Below are positions 26,501-38,014 of a stretch of 64,000 nucleotides of DNA, in pieces. The notes under the pieces are model-generated. The model had not been told where the DNA came from. It saw nothing but the letters and a program-made list of their open reading frames with translations, and did not search any database. The stretch covers positions 62,001 to 126,000 of the forward strand of contig VZRS01015043.1 in assembly GCA_013398055.1 (NCBI GenBank), in the 5' to 3' direction. A program made the translations under genes and the position numbers. Within the stretch, counting starts at the first letter, position 1; each line of letters begins with the position of its first letter. The DNA is from Ifrita kowaldi. Taxonomy: Eukaryota > Chordata > Aves > Passeriformes > Cinclosomatidae.

Positions 26501-28603
26501 GTGGTTACAATTCTGCCTGAGACTCAAGACTCACAGGGTGCCCACTTTGTTCACTCTGGATTTTAAGCAAGTAATGAATCTTTCTATTTTCCTTAAATGC
26601 ATCGTGATGATAAAGTGTCCAGTAGATAGGAGTGTTACAAAGACAAATCTTTGTATCAGTGTGGCAGCTGTAGTAATGTAAACCTGTAAGATGAAGGTAG
26701 AGAATCAGTAATAATAGTGTAGAGAAACCCTTCAGCTCTTCGCACACTGATGAGGTGCACTGCTTACTGGATATTCAGAAAAAGCTGCAAGGACAGGAGT
26801 CCTGATCCACCTGAAATTCATAACATGACTGAGCACACTGGGATAAGGATTAGCTTTTCTGTATTTAAAATAGGAGTAGTAGTCTGAAGCAGGTTTTGAA
26901 ATACTGTCCTGGGGACAGGGCTGTCAATCGGCAGGTGCACGATAAATCTGTACAGCCCCGAATCATCTCACGCTATTATGTAACATCATAAAACATATTT
27001 ACCTTTCCACTCCAGAGCATGGAGTTATACAAGAACCCTTCCCCCACTGCCAAGGCATTGCACAGCCTTGTTATTACCTGGGATCATCTTTCTGTTACAT
27101 GTCCAGGCTTTTCCTTTCTGATGTGGACTGGTTTGATTCCCACAAACAAGCCTGCAAGCAAATGATTGCACTCTTTGCATTTCGTGCAGAGGTATGGAAA
27201 CCAGCCTGCTCCATCAAAAGGCTGGATGCTGCCTGGGGAGTGTGTGGGAACTGGGCAAAGGGGACTTTTCTCGTCCTTTACAAAAGTTTAGTGCTGGGTA
27301 TGGTACTAAGCTCCTGGAGGAAACATGCCAGTAAAAACCACACAGGTCTGAGCTTGATTAGAATCTGGTTTTTTAGCATCTCGATTGTATTTTTATCCAA
27401 ATAGAATGGATTAATTTACTTTTTTATTTATATTAAATAAACAAAGCTTTATGGCACTTGGGAGAAATCTAGAGCTTGAACAGTGACCACAGAGAATCAA
27501 TTCCCAATAAAGTCAGAGCACAGTGAAGAAGTGCACACCAGGACACTATCTCTGACCAGGTATGCTGGCTAACTGAGATTTTAATTAGGGAGTATGGCAT
27601 CCAGCCTTCTCAGATTTCTAATTCTTTTAACCATTTATGTACTTGGATCATCTTCATCCTTGCATTACTTGGTTACATGCACTCTCCCCACCCTGAATGC
27701 CCCACCTGCATAGCCTCATGATAACCTCTCAGACACTTCATAGCCCCAAGGCCTGCCTTGGTTAAGTGAACTTAATCACCATCAAAATGAGAAGCTGAGC
27801 AATGCTTTGCTAGATGTAGCAGCACTAAGTGCTTAGTGCTAATTCCTTTCCCAGATTGTGTTATTAAAACATAGAGTGAAAAGTGTGGAGAAAATCGAGT
27901 AATTTCCTTCCTACAGAAAGGTCAAAGCTGAGAAAACATCAGCTACAGTGATGTGCGAAGGTTATTGTCACAAATACAGTTTGCTAATTAAAGATGTGGG
28001 GCTTCTCATCACAACCACTGGAAGAACTCCACTGATGCTGGGAGGTGTCAGGGTCACAAGACAATCTCTCTCTTAATGGGCAAACAGTCCTAGAAAGAAA
28101 GTAAGGGAAGCCTTGCTGCATGAAGATGAAAGTAGCGTGGAAAGCATTTATGTCTCCAGCCCTGAAGGTGGAAGTGGGACACCTCTACCTTACCCCAGGG
28201 CAGGACTGATGTCAGTGCTAATCTTCTTGAAAAAAAGCCACGAGGAGTTCAGTCTTTTACATATGAGAATACTGTCATTTTTTTGCAACCTTTGTTGTTC
28301 TTGTTGTTGTTTTTTAGGAGTGCATGGACTTACAATGTTTTTCTTAAAGCCTCAACTCCAGGAAGCAAGTGATTATGTGAGAAATTCAGCCTAAATTGAA
28401 ATTATAACAAACAGTTTCTAGCCTCATAGCTATATAGAGAAAAAAAATGGGAAGCAGAAAATGGAATCCTTAAGGTTCAAAATCAGTAGGGTAAAAGGTC
28501 CAATCCCAAAAATAAGCCTAACTCTTCAGTTTTTTACATCTGTGAGAGATAAACACTGATATCATAAAATTACAATTATGCCAGCTACAATCAAGAACTG
28601 TAC
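23531..28603. other. Gene-free stretch
   Basis: No gene or recognised repeat over about 5 kb. Frames reach 113 codons (25028-25369 plus) without a domain. The part at about 24310-24560 is dense in TTAAT, ATTATT and CTTTAAT words and resembles conserved non-coding sequence by eye only. Confidence 0.5.
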
Positions 28604-28629
28604 AATACCTTTGTCTTGACAAAGGTATT
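28604..28629. repeat. 26-bp palindrome (12-bp arms, 2-nt centre)
   Basis: AATACCTTTGTC and GACAAAGGTATT are exact reverse complements around TT. This is the longest perfect inverted repeat I noticed in the window. It can form a cruciform or RNA hairpin. No gene or transposon end is attached. Confidence 0.9.
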
Positions 28630-31600
28630 AACGCAGCTGTCCCGGCACATTTTCCAGCTTTTGTCCTCGCAGTCCTCAGCATTTAAATGCTTTCCATTAG
28701 AAACAGCCTTTGTCTTCCTTCTGCCAACAGAGACTGGAAGCTGACTTGGCAGAGCACAGCACCCACCATGCTCTCTCTCCCTTTTGGCTGTAGGTGAAGA
28801 GACCTCTTTACATGCAGAGCCAACTCCTCCATTCACTTGATTTTAAGCTACCCTGCATCCTCCCTGGTGAAAGAGCAGTTATTGGCACAGGGCTTTGCAA
28901 CTCCTCAACATGAAAAATACAGTTAAAGAGGAGGTGTAATTATTAACACGTGAGCTAGAGGAGACTGTCTGAGAACTTGGAAGCAAACCTAAAATTGCAA
29001 GCAAGATCAAACTAGTCACCTGAGGGAGGGTGGAGAGGGACAATAAAAATTTATTTCTCAGGGCAGAAAGGCAACAGCAGTCTTGTTGGTGCATGTTAGC
29101 AAATGTGCCCATTTCTTTCATTTTCTATCTGAAAATTAAGGTTATTATAAGCCACATATTTCCATTGTCATACTTCATGAAAACATCTGGAGACAGACTC
29201 TACTAAATGATACTCCGCACCTCACAGCTTGTGCCTCTGGGTATGCCATTAAAATTGGTCCCACGTTTATTGGTGTATGCTCTCTGAGGTGTGAATGGCA
29301 TGTTCGTGCATATCTGACTAACAACTGATAAACAATGTGAACAGAGCCTTTGTGGATGAAGACAATTTGTTATTTATCAGGTACATTTATCTCCCGTGTT
29401 TGCTGGAGCTCAGTTGTTCTCCCCCAGGGCTCAGAAACAGCGGTTGGGTGCCTCAAGGCTGGACCAGTCCTCCTCTGAAGCCTCTGTCTTGCACACAGAG
29501 CTTCTTTCTTACCTGTTTCAGCAACACCTCAAAGACTCAAACAGGATCAGCATCAGTTTACAACTTATACACACTAAAAGGCATTCCCTGGCTTGAATAA
29601 CCAAGAAATGCAAAGACCCTCCTCTTCCTCCACTATCATTTACCAGCCTTCCAGCTCTCTGCCCACCCCTGACCTCCGGAGAGCAGAGCAATGTATGGGT
29701 TTTCCAATGTCTACCTGTCCTGGCTGGATTCATAGGCCCTTTCTCTTGTGCTCCTGCTCCTCTTCTGCACATACTCCTGCTGCTTCTCTGCCGATGAAAA
29801 ACTACCACACAGGCCCTACACAACTGAAAAACCACCTCCTTGCCATGACCCACACAGCAGGAGGCACATTTCCAGCAGATGTGCGTGGGACAATGGCACA
29901 GATTTGATAACAGCCTCTTTTTTTTTTTTTTAACTTAATCTCTAGCAAATCTAGAATTCCATTTCCCTCAAGAGCAACACCTGTGCCTGCCATGGTGCCC
30001 TATGAGACCTGCAGTAGAAATGCCACATCACTTAACGAGGCATAATCAGCATCTGGAACACAGCTGGCCTTGGCCATCCAGGTAGATGTTGGCTGAATTT
30101 GAGCAAAAACGTTTCAAAAAACAAATGAAAGGAGTGTACACTTTGATACAAAATGTAAAAAATGTAACAGGAGAATTTCCTGTTATTTAACCTGTCATAG
30201 CAATGTTCACTACACCTTCTAAAGTTGCCACATGGATGAGTAAGAAGAAAAATAAAGACAGGAAAGAAGAGGTAAAGTAAACCACAAATCACATTGTTCA
30301 AATTTTACCTTAAGCAAAACTTTATGGAAATCTGACCTGTTTCACCCCAAATATTTATCCTGTGCTTCCTAACAAATGGGAACCAGATCTAATACTTTTG
30401 CAACAAGGCTCTGATCTAGGATGAATTAAACTTTCAGCTCTGTTACCAGCGTCATCTACTACACTGGGTGGCAAATTATTCAGCCATACTGTGCTTCAAT
30501 TCCATGGTCTGTCCAGTGATGATACTTTTCCCAGCCTCCTCTGAACAAGTTCCTCCCAATGTCTTTTTGAGAAGGCTCATTTCAACATGAAGCAGAGCCT
30601 TCCCCAGTTGCAAGTGGCATGTGGGGGTTACACATGGGGGTTTGGTGGCATTATTACAAAAAGGCACCGCAGAATTCTGAGATTAAGCTGTTTTAGACCT
30701 GCCATTAGAGGGAAAACGGGCAGTTGAGTGCGGTAAAATGAACGTATCTAACATGATGATGAGTTCTGCCTTTGCAGCAGCAGAGATCTGCCCTTTCTTC
30801 TGTAATTGGGAGCAGCAATGTCTGCTATGGTTACACTGAAATGGACCAAATTAAATAGTAACCCTCACTGTTCTTCATAATTAATATTCTTTCCTCACAC
30901 TGCCTCTGATTCTTTTGATGACTTAAACACCAGCTGTAATGAGCCATCCTCTATGCTTAAGTTTCTTAGTCATAGCTTCAAAAAAATCCAAAACATTTAG
31001 TTTGTTCCATAACTTCCAACTCCATTCTCCCCCTTCTACAAAGCACAAACAAATCAGCCAGCGGCCATGTCCTGCTCCCTTTAGGATAGAAATCCTGAGT
31101 CTTGACATGGTTACAACAGACTTGAATGGCTGTTTTTACTCAGTCCTTGGACTCAAATAACACTTAAACATGGCACATTGGGGAGCAGATCACTAGAGGT
31201 TATGCTTTTGTTTTTTGTTACCATCCACCACAACGAAAGAAGAGTCAACAATGTACTGACAAGAGGGAGGGAAGACATTAACCTTTTATCCCCACCAGAA
31301 ATGCTTCCTCCAGCAGAATATTTGGAATGAAGCCACTGTTGTGTCCCTATCACCAATGCAATATTACTTAAAACTAAAATAAAAATCCCACCCACTGGAT
31401 GAACTCCCTTAATGGGAACCTCTGTCCATCTGGATGGAGCTGCCTCCCAGCACAAGCAGCTTTTGTTTTACAGAGGCTGCCAGGTATTGCAAAGCTGAAA
31501 ATCCTGTTTGGACTTATTTGGATCACAAGTCCCAGGACAGAAGAGAAAAAAAAAGAAGTAGCAAAAATAAATACTCCAAGGGTGAAGTATCAGCTGCCCC

Positions 31601-33149
31601 ATCATTATAGCATAAACATGCACTTATTTTATTACTGTTTATTAATAAACAAATCATAATAACTAATTACTCTTCCAATTGTTTTTCTTCCAAGAAAATA
31701 AAAAAGCGATTCCATTACTCAAGGCAAGATACTATGACTCTAAGTCTTTTTCTATTGTAAAATACTGCTATCTTTCCATATCCATCTCCTTTATTTTTCT
31801 TACACCTTTTGAAAGCTGTGTCATGAATACTGATTGAGAAACCTTATAACAGTTACAAAGCTAAAGAAGAAACCAAGCAGGAAATGCACACACAAAAGAG
31901 TGTTTTGATAAGCAGTGGTGATTTGCTGAAGAGTAAATGAGGGTGGGTAACAGCAGTGTGTTAATCTGATGCTCAGTCAAAAAGGGTGCAAATATTTTGG
32001 CACAGGAAAAGTGCCAAAGGAGATATACACTTCCTAGGAGATATACAGGAAAGGAGAAAAGCAGAAAAAGCATAAAAAGAAATTCCAGGCCACAAATAAA
32101 TTAATCTCACTTGCCTTTCCAGGTTCATTTCTGCCCCACCAGAAGCCTTCTCCTTTTTATATCCCTATTTTCATTAATTTTATCTGCCCTCTTACTGTCT
32201 GACACCTATGTTGCCCTTCACACTTTCATGCCTGATGAGTCTCTCTGTAATTCTGTGGATTAACTGGTCAAAAGGAATGAGAGATTCAGGACATTTTTCT
32301 CTGCTATGGAACATGATTACTTTTTTTTAAAGTTCTTATTCAAGGACATAATTAATTTTTTTCAAGTAAACAAGGGGTAGCTGCCTGTCAGGTGTTTCAT
32401 GGAGAGATATCTATTTCTGAGTGTTACAGAAACAAGAAAAACACTATCAACCACCAGTACACCCAGACACGAGGAAGGATATGCTGGCTTGCTCTGCAGG
32501 TTTTTGCTGAGGAAGAAAGCTGCTCTGTTTACATGGACACCTCATCTGGTTTTTCCAGGCAAAGAAATGCTTGACTCATGAATGCCTAAAATATTTCTCT
32601 CCCTTTTCCTACAAGCCAGATTAGATCAAGTATACACAGCTGTCATGAATAGATGAGTTTCCTGCTACCTTTCCTAAAACTGAACAAAGAGACATTTTCA
32701 GGTGTCTGCATCCAATAACACCTAATTTAGTAGTGGTACCTCTTTCCTAGAATTACTGGTATAAGGTGCAAGATGTTTTGAAAAAAACATTTGTAAGGAG
32801 GTTGAGTGTTCTTTACATTAAAAAACTGATAGAAAAAAATTGTTATTGAACTTTTTTTTTAAACATGCCTGTTACTCAAATCTGATGGCTTTATGACATA
32901 CCTTGTCATACATCATTTAGCTACTACTGGTACCCATACATTTCCAAATATTGTGACAGATACTGTCTATACTTTTATCACATATATCATCATATCCTGA
33001 TGAAGCTACCTTTAATATTCCAAATTTTCAAGACTGCAGTTAAAAACTAAGAAAGCTCTCAACAGCATTTAGGAGAAACAGATAGATCAACTAGGGTGTT
33101 ATCTAACACTTCTCAGAGCTTGAATTTCTTCTCCCTATATTATGTATCT
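28630..33149. other. Gene-free stretch
   Basis: No gene recognised. Frames of up to 111 codons (29518-29853 minus) overlap opposite-strand frames and have no domain. A run of 14 T lies at 29918-29931. Confidence 0.55.
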
Positions 33150-33993
33150 CCCAGATAAACAATGCTGGGAAACTGGTAACAGCAGATGAGGAGGAAGCTG
33201 AGGTACTCAACAATTTTTTTGCCTCAGTCTTCAGTGGCAACCTCTTTTCCCACACATCTCGAGTGGATGGACAGAAGGATGGGGACTGGGGGAACAAAGT
33301 GCATCCCATGTTAAGTAAAGACGAGGTTCATGACCATCTGAGGAACCGGAATGCACATAAGTCTATAGGACCTGACGAGATGCATCCCAGAGGGAATTGG
33401 CTGATGTAGTTGCCAAACCACTCTCTGTGGTATTTGCAGAGTCCTGCCAGTCAGGAGAAGTCCCAGGTGACTGGAAAAGGGGAAACATTGTACCCATCTT
33501 AAAAAAATGTAGAAAGGAGGATCCTGGGAATTACCGGCCTGTCAGTCTCAACTCTGTGCCTGGGAAGACCATGGAGCAGATCTTCCCAGAAGCTATACTA
33601 AAGCACACGAAAAATGGCAACATGATTCAAGACAGCCATCATGGTTCCAGTAAGAGCAAGGCCTGCGTGACCAACCCAGTGGCCTTCTATGATGGAGTAA
33701 CTACATTAGAGGACAAGGGAAGAGCTACAGATGTCATTTTTCTGGATTTCTGTAATACCTTTGACATGGTAACCCTCAGCATCCTTTCTCTCCAAACTGG
33801 AGAGAGATGGATTTGAGGAGTGGACTGTTAGCGGAGAAGAAAGTGGTTGAAAAGTCGCATTCAGAGGGTCATGGTCAATGACTCAGAGTTGAACAACCTG
33901 GTCTAGTGAAAGGTATCCCTGCTCATGGCAGGGTGGTTAGAACCAGGTGATCTCTAAGGTCCCTCCCAACCCAGGTCATTCTATGACTCTATG
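33150..33993 (+). mobile_element. CR1 LINE, 5'-truncated and internally deleted
   Basis: Dead copy of the avian CR1 non-LTR retrotransposon. From about 33152 the translation follows the CR1 second ORF: a stretch with KLVTADEEEAEVLNNFFASV, then PGDWKRGNIVPILKK, then DPGNYRPVSLNSVPGK of the reverse transcriptase. The motif A equivalent FLDFCNTFD is at about 33739-33765. A small deletion near 33392 breaks the frame between the first part and the frame starting at 33397. After about 33890 the sequence jumps straight to the CR1 3' untranslated end (AACCTGGTCTAGTG onward), so RT motif B, the YxDD catalytic motif and the C-terminus are missing. It ends with the CR1 terminal repeat ATTCTATGACTCTATG at 33978-33993. 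Plus orientation and no poly(A) tail, as usual for CR1. It cannot move by itself. Confidence 0.95.
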
Positions 33994-36900
33994 CTTGTAC
34001 ATCAAGAAAAGGTTTATCCCGAATCAGCACAGATTTATATTGCGCAGGGTCTTACAAACCTCCCTCAGAGCTGCTTGTGCAACTCAAGTGGTGAATCAGC
34101 TTTCAAATTTCTGCAAAACCAGGCTGCTCCCATATAGAATTTTAGAATGTCTTTCCAATGGTATTGTTTCAACAAAAGATGTGTTTCTCAAAACAAAATA
34201 GCTCTCTGGAAGAATTTAGTGGAGACTAACTGCAATCCATTTCTACCTCAATGAAGGTAGACACCTTGAGCTGTACATCTTCAGCAGAGGAGTTGTCCAA
34301 ATGTGCAGTACAGCAGAAGGGGGCTGGGATTTCTCTTTGCTGAGACTGTCTGTCAAAGAAGTCATCTTCAGCTTGTTATCTGCTATCAAAGTGGTCTCGT
34401 AGCACATACATGGCTGAGAAAGCACCTCAGATGCTGTCAACATGGTGCTTCTCACAAGAATTTCAGTCTCATGAGATAACAAGAATAAAGCTTAAGCTGT
34501 GCCTGTATTCTTCACTTTGATGGTAAATAGAAAATGATGTGCAGCCAACCATACAACTGCTGCCCTGCCAGAGAAACCCACACAGCAGTGAGCCGGACTT
34601 GAGGAAAGTCTGTGCTTCTAGATGCACACAAAACTCAGGAACAGTGGAGCAGGCTGGGAGACGCATTACCCACAAATTTAATTCCATTAGAAGGATGGGA
34701 CACAACATATGCCAGTTGCCCTGGTAGGACTGGGCCACTGGATACAAAAAAATCACTGTTCTGTACATAAAAAAGGAGCTGTTCCTGGGATTGTTAAGAC
34801 CTTCAAAATATGCATTGCTGATGACTTTTTCTTTCTTCAGAGTTCAGGTAATAGTCTCATCCTGGCAGTTCTCTACCGTTTAACAAGTCTAAATTAATTT
34901 TTATTTGTTTGGTAAATGACCCTTAATAAAAGGGCTATAAACAAGATGAATGAGTATGGCTGAGGTAACTGCAAATCACACACAATGCGCTGTCAAACAA
35001 ACACACTGTAAAAGACCTCTCAAAGGAAGGCAAACCTAGAACAGCCTGTACACTTGGAGCAGGACACTTAGCATGGGGTGTTTTCTACTGGACTAAAGGA
35101 AGGCACTAAAACATTCTAATTGGTGAACTGCTCCCTTGCCCAGTGTGAGCATAGTAAGAAGTCCCTGATATCAAAGAGAGGACAGAGACACGTAGGTTGG
35201 CCTTTATTTGCATTTCAGAAGGAAAGAAAATCTGCAGACTTCGGATGCTTACAGTCCTATAGGCTAACATAGGATTTGTAGTCACAGAAATTACCACAGG
35301 ACTTGTCTGTCATTGTCTCCAGAGACAGATCCTCTGTTGGCAAGACCCAGAAAGATGTAGACACAGCTGGTGGTACTGAACCAGAGTCCCTTATCCAGCA
35401 TCATGAATCATGCTCAGATAAATCCTTTTCATCTCATTAGGTCCTTAGCAGAGTTAAATTGCTCAATGGGGGCGCAACTCAAAGTGAACATCCACAATAC
35501 AATAGTAAAAGAGTTAGAAATCCTTTCCAGCCTCTGGGCAGAGTAAGGATTTGTTTTCCCAACACCATCCACTGGCAGCTAATGCAGAGCTGAGCTGTGT
35601 TAGCTACGGCTGGGTTTGTTTCTGCTTACATGCTCTCATTTGAGCCAGTGTTCTGAATATCACTCTTCCCCTTCAACCCCCTGCCCACCTTTTAGGATAT
35701 GCTAAAACATGGGAAGTGTTTTTCTGGTCGTGTAATTACAGGCACTGGGAGAAGGGCAGCAATCCTCTCAAGAGGCAAGCAGGTGAGCACTCAAGACTGC
35801 TCGAAGATCATTGCTGGGGGGTATAAACAGAGGGTGACTGATGAATTGGTTCAAATGATATTGCCCTGCAGACAGAGGTGACTGTATCAACCTTTTCCTT
35901 GGTACCTGCTACCTAACACACAAGAGGACCAGCAGCTAGGTCTGTGACAGCAACAATGAAAGCAAGGGCATGGTCTGCTAACAGGACAAACTTAAAGCCC
36001 AATGTAGAAATCCATGTTATTTTCTGTGTTATCTGCTGAGACAGATGAAAAGGTATCTGTTGCATTAATCAGGAAGACTTGGACAATTTTTTTTATTTTG
36101 TCATTAAAATTCACTTAGGCTTCTTTATCAGACCACACTCTCTTGATTTTTTTTATATCGAGAATTAATATCTCACTCTTGCTACAGGGAGGAAAACACA
36201 GAAATCTAGTTTGGCTGAAGAGTCAATCTTTAAAAGTTTTATAACTGTATCCAGCAGCATGAATTAGCACTGCTCAGCCACCTGCTGAAGCGAAGAAAGA
36301 AAAAAACCCCCAAACCCCACATTAACACCTCCCCATCTTCCCAATTCCCAACGCATTAACCTTTGACAGAAACTCAGCCTAGACACTCTCAGCTGTGGAA
36401 GCAATTAGCACTGTTTTGCTATATAAAAAAACACACACACTATAGAAATATTGATATAGTAATAAAGCAACAAAACTTTTCATGTAATCAGTATACTAAT
36501 ACATTAAATTATATATGAAAATTAAAAAAGTATATAGAATTCACACTGCAGCAGTGCTATGTGCCATACACATGTATGTACACATATATAACAAGAAACA
36601 TGTCAGTGTGTACACACATATAAAGAAATTTACACCTTTGCCTGGGGAATTTCACAACATTGTCTGTAGGTCTCACACTGGACTGAGCTTTTCTGAGTGC
36701 CTGGGGCTACCCAGGGAACATGCAATCGTGTGTACAGCCTGGGGTCCATGGCAGTAACTCCCAAAGGCAAACGCCCATGTCACAGGAAACCTATAGATGG
36801 AGATAGTTCCTGGTTTGCCTAAAGCTTGTGATTGAATGCTGAAAAAGACAGACTTCTATGACTGTGTTCTATTATTATAGCCAGTAAAATACTTATTTTT

Positions 36901-37986
36901 ATTCAAAACTATGTGAAACAAGCAATCCATATTTTCCAGCTTTGGACACAGGATAATAGCAGCATTCGTCGTGAACTCAGGATCCATTTCCCATCTCTGC
37001 TTTCATTTTTTTAGTTTGTTTTCAGAAAGTTAGGGCCCTTTGTACTGATTGTTGGCAGGTGCTGCTAGCAAACTGCAGTACCAATGCAGAAAATAAACTT
37101 TAAAAGATTGGGGAAGCCTTCCTGGGTCTATTCAAAATAATTTCAGAATAGATGCTTTGAAAAGGAAAAGAAACCTTAAAATAAAATTTCAAACTCTGGT
37201 AAGTGCTTTTAAAAAATTTAATTTGCTGAATATTAGTTATTCTTTTCATTATATGAGTTCCATTTGCAGGTTTTATTTTCATAATCTTCATAGGGTCAAT
37301 AAAAGAAGAAAGAGTTATGAAAACCCCCCAACTCTTTTGTTGTCATGTTGGGGGTATGACATTTTTATCTGTAAGGATCAGGAGGAAAGGGTTGTGTCCT
37401 CATGCTAAAAAGCTAATGAGGCCCATGGGAACATAGCTCTGCTGACTCTCAGTGCTATTTACATTGGAGTCACTCTTAATTTCCTGATCTTAGCAAGATT
37501 TGAAAAGGAAAACACTGCTGATCAACAGAGTTTTATCTTCACTCAGAGATAACATACACATCAATACGTATTATAATTTGACATAGGACATAGTAAACCA
37601 CACACATTCATATATATTTATAAAGATACAGCATCTGATAAATAACTTTGTTGTTTCAGAGAATGCCAAACAGCTAAGTGAAACATAGGCTTTTGCTGTA
37701 CCTCCATAAATATCTTTAGGTATTTCTGTAGTTAACATCGGTTACATAAAACTGGCATTAATGAAAGTAGTTTGCTGAGGGTTTGACTTTTCCTCTTTAG
37801 AAGGGTAACTGAGCAAGATTTCTGGTTTTGAAATACTAGCAGTAGGGTAGGTATGGATAAACTTTCTACTGAGATAAAAAGCACCTGAAGTCCATTTTCC
37901 AGAAGGAAGTGAAAACAACCAACAAAAAGAATGAAAGTCAGTAAATAACGATTGATCAGAACAATTCTGTTCGGGCAGAAGAAGCT
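33994..37986. other. Gene-free stretch
   Basis: No gene recognised. Frames stay at or below about 99 codons. Alternating purine/pyrimidine stretches (CACATGTATGTACACATATA and similar) lie at about 36565-36625, next to a short AC run at 36431-36440. Confidence 0.55.
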
Positions 37987-38014
37987 GGAGGGGAGGGGAG
38001 GGGTGGGTGGGTGG
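37987..38014 (+). other. G-quadruplex motif
   Basis: Five G runs of three or more, separated by single bases (GGGG A GGGG A GGGG T GGG T GGG), meet the usual G4 rule with very short loops, which favours a stable parallel quadruplex. It may have arisen as a purine microsatellite. No promoter or gene start is evident beside it. Confidence 0.85.
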
